Shown one piece after another: positions 31,701 to 42,667 of a stretch of DNA of 64,000 nucleotides. The position numbers and the translations under genes are program-made. The notes under the pieces were generated by a model. It ran no database searches. It was not told the origin of the DNA and was given only the letters and a program-made list of their open reading frames with translations. Each line of letters starts with the position of its first letter. The stretch's first letter is position 1. The DNA comes from Candidatus Altimarinota bacterium (GTDB lineage Bacteria; Patescibacteriota; Gracilibacteria; BD1-5; UBA2023), in contig JAQUEK010000005.1 in assembly GCA_028685185.1 (NCBI GenBank), positions 1 through 64,000 on the forward strand, in the 5' to 3' direction.

Positions 31701-32088
31701 ATATTTCACAGCGACTGCGATGATATGAGCGATAGCTCTATGATGAATAGTCGTATGAAATGCAATCATTCTTCTGGATTATATAGATCAGCTTGTCAAA
31801 GAATGAAAATGACTTGCATATGCGGTCATAGAATGATCCAAGAAAAGATTTGTTCCAGTTATGCTTACTAGCATAGCGGCTGTTTTCTGAAGCTTCATAA
31901 TAACATCCGATCCTGTCTGGAGCTGACTTGCATGGTCCATAATCTGGTGACTTTCAGCCTCTGCCATCCTTACGCTGTTTTTTATTCCGATATTCTATTA
32001 TGATTATCTTATAAGGTATTTCAGGATAGAAAGCCATGATATCCAGGAGAAGAACATATTGGAGCATTCAAAGGAGACATTCAAATAA
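28771..32088 (+). CDS. RND-family efflux permease
   Basis: 1105 aa, full RND length. Tandem halves each have one N-terminal helix, a large extracytoplasmic domain and six helices. The first half carries LGILVDDSIVVVENNARHL with the proton-relay pair Asp410-Asp411; the second half has GGIVVGNAIILLDYI, where Asn replaces one Asp as is usual. It exchanges protons for drugs, lipids or metals. A Cys/His stretch in the cytoplasmic loop between halves (FCRGDSCGGHEEHKE, about 502-516) is unusual and could bind metal. Regulator and adaptor genes follow. Confidence 0.94.
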
Positions 32089-32104
32089 CATTTAATATAA
32101 ATAT

Positions 32105-32626
32105 ATGAAATCGAAGATATTGCAGAAAATAGAGAACCTTTTTTTCGAAAATGCATTCGCTGAGCTCTCAATGGATGAGATAGCAGCAAACCTTTGAATG
32201 AAAAAGGCTTCGCTTTATTATCACTTCCCATCAAAGGAAATGATGTTCATTGAGGTTTTAAATTATTCATATGAAAAATATAAGATTTTTCTTACTAAGA
32301 TTTTTAAAGAAGAAGATCTTAGCAAGATGCTTAAATCCATGATAACCTTTCCGTTTGAGAACAAGAATCTATATTCCATAGTTCTTCAGAGATGATATTG
32401 CAAGATCGATTCGATAAAGGAATTCATCTCTACTAAGGTTTCTGATAACCAGAAGATATTTTCAACATGAATCTGAGATAGATATGGAATAAGTCATGAA
32501 ACCCTTTTGATATTCGGATGCGTCATAGATGACCTTTCCAAGAAATACTGCATATTGGGCTGTCCGAGCAATATTGATTTCGAAAACATAACAGAAGAGA
32601 TCATAAGATTATTTTTTAAGAAATAG
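32105..32626 (+). CDS. TetR-family transcriptional regulator
   Basis: 173 aa. The N-terminal HTH is canonical: NAFAELSMDEIAANLGMKKASLYYHFPSKEMMF (about residues 17-49) with the LYYHF recognition helix. The ligand-binding part is short and divergent. Placed between permease and adaptor genes, with a 28-bp palindrome over the operon promoter, it is most likely the autorepressor that senses the pump's substrate. Stop is TAG; the next ATG is 3 nt on. Confidence 0.92.
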
Positions 32627-32629
32627 AAC

Positions 32630-34636
32630 ATGAAAAAATTAATATCAATAGCGCTTATATCAAGCATATTCCTGATAAGCTGTTCAAGCTGAGAAATCGA
32701 GGAAAAGAAATATTTCAAGACATATGACGTTGTTCCTTGAATCATCTCATCCAAGGATTCGATGCTTGTAACGTTGGAGTGAAAGAATTCTGCACAATTG
32801 TCATTTAAGAATCCATGAAGGATAAAAGATATTTCCGTCAAGCAGTGAGATATAGTCAAGCAAGGCCAGATTCTTGCAACACTCGGAAATGAGGAAGCGA
32901 ACATAAGCCTTGAGTGAAGTTCACAGATTCTTGGTGATATCCAGATGATGTGAGTGGATATAGCATGAATGTGAAATGATACTGCAAAGATAAGGAATGC
33001 TTTGGATAAGTTATATGATGAAAAGATAAAGCTTCTTGAAAGCGGTTATGAGAAAGCTAAGCTTGCAACTAAAATGGCCGAGAAGGATCTAGAGCTGGCA
33101 AAGTCCGTATTCAAGGATACGACATCCATTCTTTCTTGAACACTATTGAATTCATGACAGAAGATCAGACAAGCCGAAAACGCTTATAATATGGCAAAAA
33201 GCAATCTTGATAATAGCAGGAAGCTTCTTGATCTGGAGCGTATGAATATGGAGAAGAACGCTGTGAATTCCCTTACCAATGCATATATCATCGCAAGGAA
33301 CGCAAGGGAGTATATAGATACTTTGCTTTGAATCACTGATCTTAAGAAAAATGGGAATGATTCCTATGAAGTATATCTGTGAGCCAGAAAGATAAATTCT
33401 AAGCTGACAGCGGAGAAATCCTTCAATGTTTTCAATGCGCAATATGGAAAAACATACCAGTCGTATCAGGATAACATAGTGAATAAGTCAGATATCCCGA
33501 AAGAGACTTTGCTTGATGTTCTCTCAAGTGCGCTTCTTACATTGGACAGCTTGAGAAATGCTTTGCATGATACCATGGATATGCTTGATAATTCGATAAC
33601 ATCTTCGAATTTCGATGATAACACATTGAACTGATTGAAGCTGCAAGCGTCAGCATTAGTCTGAAATCTTGAGCAAGCGATACTTAGCCCGACCTCAGCA
33701 TGAATGTCAGGTGTGAAATGAAGCATTGAAGCGTTAGACTCATTTGAGAATAACTATGATCTTAAGATAAAGCAGCTTGAAGATGCTTTGAATATTTCTC
33801 AGGAAGACTTAAATATGGCAAAGACAGGAAAAGATATAACAAGCTATGACAATTCGAAGAATATCTCAAGTTTAGAGACCAATGTATCCATAAAATCAGA
33901 TAGTCTGAATCTGTCTAAGATCTGAGAGCAGGAAGCTATAAGAGGAATAGAGCTTGCCAAACAGGAGAAATTATCAAAGATTTCTGAGCTGGATGCGAAA
34001 TCAGGAGAGATACAATCCAAGCTTAACGAGGTATCGAGCAAGAAATCAGAAGTCCGAATGAATGAGAATCTGGCTGTAAACGGAATAGAATCTTGAATAA
34101 TAAGAGCACCCTTCGATGGTGTGATAATGAAAAAGATGTCTGATATAGGTGCGGTAATAGGAGCTTGAATGCCGATTCTTTCAATCACTTCGACAGACTG
34201 AAGGTTTCTGAAGACTTATGTAGATAATGATATATATGGACTTATCGGATGATCGGTTATTCAGATCATAAGTGAAAAAGATAGGATGACATACACTTGA
34301 GCAGTCGATTTCTTAAGCGATACGAAAGATATGACCAATAAGAAAAACCGCATTGAGGTAAGGATAGATAATGATAAGCTGAAATATTGAGATAGATTCA
34401 TATTGAATATAGGTTCCCAGAAAAAAGATAAGCAGATCATCATTCCTTTAAATTCCATAGTGAACAAATATACGGAACCTTGAGTTTTCATCATTTCAGA
34501 TTGAAAAGCAAAATTCAAGATGATAAAAATCAAGGAAAGCGATACTGATTTCGTAGCTGTAGAATGATTAAAAGTGTGAGATAAGATAATAACACAAGGG
34601 AAAGATAATATCATAGACTGAGAGGATCTCAGATAA
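32630..34636 (+). CDS. RND periplasmic-adaptor-type lipoprotein (HlyD/MFP)
   Basis: 668 aa. A lipoprotein signal is present: MKKLISIALISSIFLISC, Cys18. A lipoyl-like half follows (NPGRIKDISVKQGDIVKQGQILATLG), a very long coiled-coil hairpin (about 110-440), the second lipoyl half (ESGIIRAPFDGVIMKKMSDIG) and a beta-barrel domain. It is much longer than typical MFPs (about 380 aa), because of the extended helical region. Adaptors normally connect an RND pump to an outer-membrane channel; no channel gene is present here, so the protein may instead bridge the cell wall. Confidence 0.9.
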
Positions 34637-34644
34637 TCAATAAA

Positions 34645-34765
34645 GTAACCCTTTCACCCTGTCTGGCACCTTCCCTAAGATTAGGGAAGGAATTGATTCA
34701 ATAGATAAATCAGTTCTCTCCTAATTTTAGGGGGAGATATCCGAAGGACAGAAAGGTTACTTCAA
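34645..34765. repeat. Dispersed repeat, family A (copy 9, paired)
   Basis: GTAACCCTTTCACCCTGTCTGG with CACCTTCCCTAAGATTAGGG, then CTCTCCTAATTTTAGGGGGAG and GATATCCGAAGGACAGAAAGG. It follows the adaptor gene by 8 nt and has diverged most in the CCGCC part. Confidence 0.85.
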
Positions 34766-34875
34766 TAAAACATACCCTATTAAACCACTCATCATTTTTC
34801 AGAATAGGTAATTTCAATTCTCTGAATAACTTTTTCAATTTTTGCGTATAATATCATAGAACTTAATTTGATACC

Positions 34876-35439
34876 ATGAATGATAACGATATAGCTTCAA
34901 GGATATCGGAAAACCAGGAAGTTTTCTGAGAGGTCATAGATGCTTATGAAGAAAAGCTTATGAGATATATGTTGCGTATTTCAGATATGCCTTACGAGGA
35001 TGCTGAGAATCTGCTGCAGGAAGTTTTTATAAAGGTATATAGATATATCCATGAATATGATCCGAGGTATAGCTTTTCAAGCTGGATATATCGTATCGCG
35101 CATAATATGGTTATAGACCATTTCAGGAAAAATGAAAGGAAATCACAGAACATATCTCTCGATGATGAGGAGTATTCGAATATAGTGAATTCCTTGTCAG
35201 ACTGAAATAATCCGCATTTCGACCTCCAGAGAAACGATATCAGAAAATGCGTACAAAAAGCCATATCATCATTGAATTCCAGCTATAGGGAAATCATTGT
35301 CCTGAAGTGCATCGAATGATATAGCTATGAGGATATTTCAGATATATTGAAAATCCCTGTAGGTACTGCAAGCACGCTCGTAAACAGGGCCAGAAAGCAA
35401 TTGAGGGAGAATCTTGAGAAATTGAACTGTAATTCTTAA
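34876..35439 (+). CDS. ECF-type RNA polymerase sigma factor
   Basis: 187 aa. Region 2: YEDAENLLQEVFIKVYRYI then YSFSSWIYRIAHNMVIDHFRK. Region 4: SSYREIIVLKCIEGYSYEDISDILKIPVGTASTLVNRARKQL. There is no region 1.1 or 3. It directs core polymerase to a stress or envelope regulon. The next gene, 11 nt on, encodes a membrane protein that is the natural candidate for its anti-sigma factor. Confidence 0.94.
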
Positions 35440-35450
35440 CAAACATATTT

Positions 35451-36200
35451 ATGAAAAAAGATTTTAAGGAGCAGATCCTGAATAAGATAGAGAAGGAGAA
35501 TATCGAACCGATACCTGAGTCCTATTTCGAGAGGAGGCATAAGATCCTGCTTATAGTGATTTTCGCTGTAATTATCTTAGCTATAACATTCGGATGATTC
35601 CTTATAGATGATTCAAGCGAGATGATATCATCAGGATTCGGTTATGGAAGATGATTATCTTGAGTCATGTTTTTGCCGAATATACTATGGATCATAGTCC
35701 TCTCTTTTTTATGAATCATATGAATAAGAAGCTTAAGGGAAACTCCCGTCTGATATAGGAATTCATATATGAAAGATATCCTATTGGCATTTTCCATAAT
35801 AGTGATATGAACTTTCATATTCAGATGAACATGAATATGACCTAACATGCATTCATATATGGTTGACCATATACCTGCCATTTCCGGATACATATATAAT
35901 GAATCATCTTGGAACGATCCTTCCGGATGAAGATTGGCCTGAGAGATAATCTGACAAGATAAGGATATCATCAAGATCAAAAGCCTTGATTGAAAAATAT
36001 GGGATATAGATATGAAAGATTCCTTCATCTCACCTATGGCTGAATTGGAAATATCTGAGAAGATAAGGATATCATGAAAGAAAATAGGTTCATGATCGAT
36101 CTTCAAGGCTGATAAGATCATGCCATGGTTCTGAAGATGAATGTGAAACTGATGAATGATATGATGATGATTCTGAAATTGACGATGAATGATGAGATAA
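35451..36200 (+). CDS. Membrane protein, candidate anti-sigma factor
   Basis: 249 aa. A charged cytoplasmic N-terminus of about 35 residues (KDFKEQILNKIEKENIEPIPES) is followed by about three membrane helices, an exposed domain (about 135-215) and a strongly Gly/Arg/Met-rich tail (last 25 residues, nearly all glycines TGA). No zinc-binding HxxxCxxC motif is seen. Placement after an ECF sigma gene suggests a membrane anti-sigma factor. The tail resembles that of the next secreted protein. Confidence 0.75.
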
Positions 36201-36221
36201 TCGTATTCGTTGAGATACTTT

Positions 36222-36257
36222 AAAAAAGCCAAAAGCATAAAGTTTTTGGCTTTTTTT
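36222..36257 (+). terminator. Terminator after the sigma/anti-sigma pair
   Basis: AAAAAAGCCAAAAGCATAAAG and TTTTTGGCTTTTTTT form a hairpin with a T run. Confidence 0.82.
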
Positions 36258-36352
36258 TGATTTTTTTGAATAAATTTCTCAACGTTTTCCGTAACAGTTT
36301 ATGAGGACCTCAGACAAAACCTTAAAAATTATTTATCTAATAAAACATTATT

Positions 36353-36889
36353 ATGAAAAAAACAACATTATTATCTGGAGCGGTTATCATCACATGATTG
36401 ACTTTACTTGCTTCTTCAGCTTTCGCTTCTTTCTGACAAGGAACTTCCACATGATCTTTCCGTGGAATGGGTCAATGATCAGGAAAATCAAATTCTTGAG
36501 CTGTAAGCCAAAATTACCAGACATTTTGAGTCAATATGACAAGAGAAGTGAAAAATATAACTAATTGAGTTGAGATATCAATGACTTCGTCTGACACTGC
36601 TACTATAGAGCATATGAAGGCTATGTTTACAAAAAACAGCACTAAGACACCTTGAAATACTTTGATTAAAATTGAGAGATCACAATTAACCAACTGAATG
36701 AAGATGACAGTTACTTCGACAGATCCTGCAACAATCAAGCAGATCCAAGATAATGCTGCATCAGCAAAATCTGGAATATTCGGAAAAGGATGACAGGGTA
36801 GAGGATGAATGATGTGAGCTTGACAATGAAGATGAATGAGATGATGAAATAATTCTCAGACAAGATGAAATTGCCTTTCAAACCAATAG
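36353..36889 (+). CDS. Secreted glycine-rich protein
   Basis: 178 aa. A Sec signal peptide (MKKTTLLSGAVIITGLTLLASSAFA, cleavage about residue 25) is followed by a Gly/Ser-rich stretch, a middle region (about 60-135) with repeated Thr/Met/Lys-rich segments, then a Gly/Arg/Met tail. The tail is like the end of the preceding membrane protein, so the two probably work together, and it may belong to the sigma factor's regulon. Function unknown. Stop is TAG. Confidence 0.78.
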
Positions 36890-36897
36890 TAATTTTC

Positions 36898-36933
36898 GAG
36901 AAGACCGGTCTCCATATGGAGACCGGTCTTCTC
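36898..36933 (+). terminator. Perfect 36-nt palindromic terminator
   Basis: GAGAAGACCGGTCTCCAT and its exact complement. The very GC-rich stem for this genome is followed by CTATAAT rather than a clean T run. A second, T-rich hairpin follows at 36958. Confidence 0.75.
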
Positions 36934-36957
36934 CTATAATATATTGTTTTTTAGTTT

Positions 36958-36997
36958 AAAAAGACATCGGATAAGACTAATCTGATGTCTTTTTAAA
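36958..36997 (+). terminator. Second hairpin terminator
   Basis: AAAAAGACATCGGAT and ATCTGATGTCTTTTT pair around an AAGACTA loop. It has the T run that the preceding hairpin lacks. Confidence 0.8.
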
Positions 36998-37028
36998 ATT
37001 GATTTGATTTTCAGGAAACTTTGTATAG

Positions 37029-37052
37029 ACTTATAGATGATTATCTATAAGT
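37029..37052 (+). promoter_or_regulatory. Operator palindrome before the sdpR-like gene
   Basis: ACTTATAGAT-GATT-ATCTATAAGT is a perfect 10-bp inverted repeat with a 4-bp spacer ending 8 bp before the chosen ATG. ArsR-family proteins bind such sites; autorepression is likely. Confidence 0.85.
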
Positions 37053-37060
37053 TAAATTTT

Positions 37061-37327
37061 ATGATCGATAGCATATATAAAGCGCTTTCTGATAAGAACA
37101 GAAGGAGAATGATAGAGCTTCTTAAAGAAAAAGACATGTCGGTATCAGAGATTGTCACACATTTTGATATCACACAAGCATCTGTCTCACATCATCTTGA
37201 TATCCTCAAAAGGGCGAATCTGGTTATAGATGAACGGAAATGACAGTTCGTATTCTATTCGCTGAATGTTTCCATATTCGAGGAATTCATGAATTCAATC
37301 TTAAACGTATTTAATATTAACAAATAA
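37061..37327 (+). CDS. sdpR: ArsR-family repressor (SdpR-like)
   Basis: 88 aa. The ArsR winged helix starts with IYKALSDKNRRRMIELLKEKDMSVSEIV, has recognition helix TQASVSHHLDILKRANLV, and wing ERKGQFVFYSL. No metal-binding ELCVC motif is present, which, with an sdpI-like gene 3 nt downstream, points to the SdpR group. The wing Arg is encoded by CGG. An in-frame ATG at 37037 exists but lies inside the operator palindrome, so 37061 is preferred. Confidence 0.85.
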
Positions 37328-37330
37328 AAC

Positions 37331-37978
37331 ATGAAGAAATATTTTTACATAAAGCTTATCATAATAGCTCTGATGGTTTTGGTATGATTATATTTTTACG
37401 GAAAGCTTCCTGATATAATTCCGCATCATTGGAATTATAAAGGTGTTGCCGATGCATTCTGACCTAAAATATATACCATGGTCATGATGCCTTCACTTGG
37501 TATTCTTCTGCTTGCGCTTTTCCATTTTATTCCGAAGATCGATCCGAATAAATATAAATACGATCAATTCCGTGATGCATGGGAAAAGATGCAGATAACC
37601 ATATTGGCTTATTTCGCATATATATACTTCGTAATTATCTATGTGATACTGAATCCTGGGTCATCGATAAATTTCTTCATGTTCCTATGAATATGAACAT
37701 TTTTCATGATACTGTGAAATTATATGTGAAAGGTCAGGAAGAATTATTTCGTATGAGTCAGAACGCCTTGGACTCTTGCAAATGAAGAAGTTTGGAACAG
37801 GACACAGAGATTCACATGAAAGATGTTTTTCCTGAGCTGACTATTGCTGTTTTTAGATGCTTTTTTGAACGTTTTCGTCGTGGGTATCTTCATATTCATG
37901 ATTGTAACATGCATATTCTGACCGTTCATCTATTCTTATATAGAATTTAAGAGAATAACCGATGCTAAAAAATCTTAA
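37331..37978 (+). CDS. sdpI: SdpI-family membrane protein
   Basis: 215 aa. The first helix is followed by LPDIIPHHWNYKGVADAFGPK (DUF1648), further helices, then GKVRKNYFVGVRTPWTLANEEVWNRTQR, the SdpI family signature, and two last helices. In Bacillus SdpI gives immunity to the SdpC toxin and sequesters SdpR at the membrane. Here it would sense or resist a membrane-active peptide or lipid stress. No sdpC is seen. Its end overlaps the next gene by 17 nt. Confidence 0.9.
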
Positions 37979-38660
37979 AGAAGAGATATTATTATTGAAG
38001 GATATCTCAAAAGCGAAGATCCTATCAGGATTTTTTAAGACATGAATCTGAGAATACTGATATTGAGATGTATTTTTCTGACTAAACGTACCTCAAGAAA
38101 GGAATATCGCGAAAAAATATTCGCTTCTCTGATATGATTCATTGAAGGAACTTATATCAAGCCCTATTCATGATGAAAGGATGATTGCAGTATTCATACT
38201 TTTGGAGAAGCTCAAGAAAGCATCTTCAACAGAGAAAAAGACCATATTCGATTTCTATATTGAAAATATGGAATTCATAAATAACTGGGATCTTGTCGAC
38301 CTTTCAGCTCCGAAAATCGTCTGAGAATTCCTTTATGATAAGGACAGGAAACTTCTTTATGATCTGGCAGCATCAGAAAACCTTTGGGAAAAGAGAATCG
38401 CTATAATATCGACATTCTGCTTCATACGCAATGAGGATTTCAAAGACACGATAGATATAACGAAAATCCTCATGAACGATCCCCATGACCTCATACATAA
38501 AGCTTGCTGATGGATGCTCCGTGAGATAGGGAAGAGAAATATCAGTGTTCTAAGGGGATTTCTGGATGTGCATAAGAATCATATGCCCAGGACGATGCTC
38601 CGATATTCCATAGAGAAGATGGATGAGGATGAAAGGAAAAGATACATGAAGAAGGATTAA
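37962..38660 (+). CDS. DNA alkylation repair protein AlkD-like
   Basis: 232 aa. All-helical HEAT-like repeats with AlkD hallmarks: FFKTGIGEYGYGDVFFGLNVPQER near the N-terminus, HDERMIAVFIL, WDLVDLSAPKIVG, and DLIHKACGWMLREIGKR, RTMLRYSIEKM. AlkD removes bulky cationic alkylated bases (N3/N7-alkylpurines) without base flipping. It overlaps the sdpI-like gene, so is co-transcribed with it. Confidence 0.93.
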
Positions 38661-38719
38661 TATTGTAATCAGCCCGAAAATATATAATATCTGAAAGAAT
38701 ATCATATAATCAAAACACC

Positions 38720-39478
38720 ATGCAAAATTCACCTGGTTCAAGCTATGAGAGGGAAGATGATCTGAATGAGAGATTCAGGAAAAGGCTTAATGTGATAAAA
38801 GCTTATTTTCTTGATGCAAAGCAAAGATATTGAATTGATTTCGTATTATCAAAAGAGCTTGAAAGGATAGATTTCAGAAAGGTCGAGATAGTTCTTGTCT
38901 GAGATAATCCGGGAAAGGATGAATTGAAGAACAATGAATTCTTCTCTATGCAATGAAGCGCATGAGTGATGGCGAGAAAGCTTTTCAATACGATATATTG
39001 AGAAGAATCCTTTGAGAGGAATGTGCTTGTCCTGAATAAGACCCTTTTTCATACGAACAGGACAGCTCAGCTGAAATGAAGCAATTGAGCTGATCTTCTG
39101 GAGGAATCCCAGACATTGATGGCTGATTTCCTGATAGATTTCCTTAAAGAGAAAAAAGTTCCTGTTATAGTCGTATGATTCGCAGAGATGGAATGATTCT
39201 TCAAAACTTATTTTTCGCTTCTAAAAGAAAAATGAGCTTCGATGAATATGCTTGATTCCATTTTTGTGACTCCGCATTTCAGCCTGTCCAAAATATTCTG
39301 CAAACATAAGAACGAACATTGGAACTGATTGATAGATGCGTTTCTGGCTAAATACCCGTACCTTGCAACAGATAAATGAAACATCTCTTCCAAGGCATTC
39401 TACGCTTCGCAAGATGAAAGGATATTCAAGGATTTCCTGAATTGAGTGCTTATGAAGCAGACAATACTTGATTATTAA
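38720..39478 (+). CDS. Uracil-DNA-glycosylase-like protein
   Basis: 252 aa. The UDG-superfamily motif 1 appears as EIVLVGDNPGKDE (compare GxxPG) followed by the substrate loop region, then RNVLVLNKTLFHTNRTAQL, and motif 2 as VTPHFSLSK with a later HW. These match UDG-like proteins of CPR genomes rather than the classical UNG family. With AlkD upstream (59 nt gap) a DNA-repair role is likely; the base specificity is not predictable. A terminator follows. Confidence 0.7.
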
Positions 39479-39482
39479 AGAG

Positions 39483-39515
39483 AAAAAAAGACCTCATCCT
39501 GAGGTCTTTTTTTTT
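39483..39515 (+). terminator. Terminator between converging UDG-like and terC genes
   Basis: AAAAAAAGACCTCATC and CTGAGGTCTTTTTTTTT: hairpin with T runs in both directions, serving both genes. Confidence 0.88.
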
Positions 39516-39521
39516 GATGGA

Positions 39522-40454
39522 TTATCCTGCAATATGCGTATGCTCTTCAGGTTTGATTATATATGATGCGATTATAGACATGGCAAGGAAACAGATGATG
39601 ATAAGAAGTGAGGACAAGATAGGTACTACATAATATCCTGATATGAGCATTTTCACTCAAACGAAAGATAATACTCATGCGAGTCAATATTTCAGATATA
39701 CGAATTTTCACATTATTCCGGAAAGCGCGAAATATAGGGATCTCAGTCATAATATCGCGAATATGTTGGAAGTGTAGACTATGAACATATTGTTTGAAAT
39801 TGCCAGTATCGCAGGTATCGAATCTACTGCGAACACCAAGTCGGTGAATTCTATCATCACCAATGCTACGAACAATGGAGTCGCATATCTCTTTCAGTTT
39901 TCAACCGTGAAGAATTTTCAATCATCCTTATGTTTTGATATCGGAAATAGTTTCTTGATGAACTTGACGATGATCTTCTCCTCGAAATCAATCTCTTCCT
40001 TGCTCTCGAAAAGCATCTTGATTCAAGTGAAGATCAAGAATGCTCAGAATATGTATATCACGAAATGGAAGGATTCGATTATCTTGATTCATGCGAATAT
40101 GAAGACAGCTCTCATAAGAAGAGCTCAGATTATTCACCAGAAAAGTATCTTATGCTGAAAAGCCTTCTTTATATGGAAATATGAGAAAATCATTATGAAT
40201 ATGAACAGATTGTCGACGCTCAGGGATTTCTCTATGACATAACCCGTCAGGAATTCAAGGGCTTTCTGATGTCATAACCCGACGTATATGAGAGAGCTGA
40301 AAATCAGTGAAAGGCATATCCATACCACACTCCAAGTTATAGCTTCCTTAACTTTTATCTCATGTGCTTCCTTATTGAAAACTCACAGATCCAGAATAAG
40401 CATGAATATTATGAATACGAAGAATCACACCCAAAATATCGATTGCATGTCCAT
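39522..40454 (-). CDS. TerC-family integral membrane protein
   Basis: 310 aa, about nine membrane helices. TerC signatures: [12 protein letters not shown] early, [21 protein letters not shown], then the second-half motif [29 protein letters not shown] with conserved acidic residues in helices. TerC proteins export Mn2+ or support metalation of exported enzymes, and some are tied to tellurite resistance. Two ATGs are close (40454 and 40448); the first is given. Confidence 0.93.
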
Positions 40455-40557
40455 ATTGTTTTTTATAAATGATAAAGTTTTTCACCGTATAACTCGCTTA
40501 TATTAAAGATGTTGATGAAAAAAGCAATTCAAGATTATATTTCAGTTTTGCATATGA

Positions 40558-40597
40558 AAAATCCCTTAATCTGCTGATTGCTTGATTAAGGGATTTA
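40558..40597 (-). terminator. Terminator of the sigma/anti-sigma operon (minus)
   Basis: AAATCCCTTAATC and GATTAAGGGATTT pair; on the minus strand the stem is followed by TTT. The arms share the AAATCCCTT/AAGGGATTT core of family B repeats. Confidence 0.78.
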
Positions 40598-40626
40598 TAG
40601 ATTTGATTTTGCATAAACCTATATGA

Positions 40627-42102
40627 TTATCTCAACATGATTCATGGATCAGTCGCTGATAGCAGATCCTTAACAATAGGAACAATTATCCTTTTAGGGA
40701 AATATTCTCAATCCTTCGGAGTATCCAATACGGGGAATATCAGAGCAGGAACCATATATTCGCTATTCTTTCAGTCCTTATAATCGAATATATGTGCGAA
40801 TGATAACTCAGGCTCTCAGATCTTCACTTCTATCGTAACAACATTTCAGCTTTCTTGTGCGAATTGTGCTGCAATCGGATTGAATCTTCCTCATTTTTCA
40901 GCTATCTTCAATATATTATTGATATCCGTCTCGACAGCATAGTTAGATTTCTCGAATTCAAGCTTCTCGATTCAATTCACGTCTGAAACCATACCGCTTT
41001 TGACATCTATTCATATGCTTATTCACTTCTGCTGTCAGTATTCTTCATAGACTTTTCTTGAATCTATGATAAGAGGTAAGATGACATTCACAGTATCTGG
41101 AACATATGCCTCATCTTTATTTGCTGATCTATCATATTCATCTTTCCAATCCTTGTTTACAAATGGCTCTCAGTATGATGATGTATCGATCTTATATCAG
41201 CTAATGAATGCAGATGCGATTTCCAGAAGCTTTTCATCATTCGGCATATCGCTTATCTTGACCCTTTCATTCCTGAAGCAGTCTTCGCTGCTGCATTTTG
41301 ATTGAGGCCAGAAAGTCCAGTTTTTGGAAACGTAGATGTTTCACTCGTTCATATCTATGTTTATATTTAGTCATTTATCGGAATCTTGTGAAAGGTTCAG
41401 GCTATTGAGCCTTAAACTTCAGAATTTGGAGATATCCAGACTTGAAATCTTGAAATTACCTAGAAATGATGAAACTTCTTCGCTCCTCATGGAATTCTTC
41501 TTCCTCAGAAGGACTCACATCTCTTTTTCATCTACACTGAATCATGTTCCGGAATAAACATATTTGTATATCTTTTGTTCGAATTGAGGCATCATAGCAT
41601 CTGACGATACTCTCATCTTCGATTCTCAAACCATCATCTTCGATGATTCTCAGCTAAGGCCTTTAGAGGCTATATCACTCGCCATTCATAGTCATCATCA
41701 TTGTCATCCTGCAGATGTCTCTGAGAATGTCAGCTTTCAGAATGCATTGCTCGATCTGATATCTTCCTTGTATGTGAAATCCACTTTGTTGCTTCATAAG
41801 AATTGCAGTCATGGTATGAATTGGAAAGCTGCGTAAGCGGCAAATCATATTGATCATGCTCAAAGCAGGATTGAAGCTATGAATCTTTTCATGCTGCTTG
41901 ATTTCGTATCTTTGATTGACTTTCTGGAAATCTCTTCAAGTATCTTATTCTTAAGCTCGATCCTGAAATTTTCATCGAATCATGTGTCAGGCTTATTCAA
42001 AGCCATTTTCTCGAGGATAATAATGATTTCCTTCTCTTTATCCTTAAACGAGGAATCTATCGAGTAAAGCTCCTCGAGAATATTTTTAATATCTGTTTTC
42101 AT
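40627..42102 (-). CDS. Large anti-sigma-like membrane protein
   Basis: 491 aa. A cytoplasmic N-terminal helical part (about 1-72) leads to one membrane helix (about 74-95, FIASILLGAGSIGFAAYAAF), then a big extracytoplasmic domain beginning with a Gly-rich patch (SAGGQGGGLGMASD) and continuing with beta-rich sequence to the C-terminus (KDLLSATDPGIMLR). It starts 7 nt after an ECF sigma gene, the arrangement of a membrane anti-sigma factor with a sensory ectodomain. No recognised domain beyond topology. Confidence 0.8.
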
Positions 42103-42109
42103 ATATCTG

Positions 42110-42667
42110 TTAGTTAAAGGAAATAAAATGGATAAGCAGCATCAATGCGATGTTTGATTGTATTTGGGAAATCGTCCTCGAAACTATCTTCTTGCAGTTA
42201 TCCACGCTTTTTCAGGTGATTTCAGAGATCTCCTTATATGACAGCCCGTCCCATAGCCTCATTATGACAATATCCTTATTCGCCTTTCATAGGTAATCCA
42301 GAAATGTCATGATCTCATCGACTTTATCATTGTTATCTATGTTGACTCAGAATTTCTCGACATATGAGAATTCTTCTGTGTTTTCATCCATTTCCTGGAT
42401 TTGTTTGTTTGTCCTGAGATAATCTATGTAATTATTGTATGCGATGGTGTATATCCATGAGGAAAATTCTCATTTGCTTGCGCCATGGAACGAATCGATC
42501 TTTTTAAGCGCTTTGAGGAAGGTTTCCTGTGTCAGGTCCTCGGCAAGTTCCTTATCGAATGTCTTATAGAAGAGAAAATCATATATCTTTCTCACAAATG
42601 TCTCATATAGGCCTTCAAATTGTGAAAGATCTCATTTTCTCAAACCATCGAAATCTGTTTCGTACAT
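42110..42667 (-). CDS. ECF-type RNA polymerase sigma factor
   Basis: 185 aa. Region 2: FDKELAEDLTQETFLKALKKIDSF then GEFSSWIYTIAYNNYIDYLRTNK. Region 4: NKDIVIMRLWDGLSYKEISEITGKSVDNCKKIVSRTISQI. It is distinct from the one at 34.9 kb and in opposite orientation. A C-terminal hydrophobic end (LMLLIHFISFN) is unusual. Regulon unknown; the partner anti-sigma gene follows. Confidence 0.93.

Noticed and set aside
37037-37060. Upstream ATG for the sdpR-like gene
   Set aside because: It falls inside the perfect operator palindrome, so it is unlikely to be translated.
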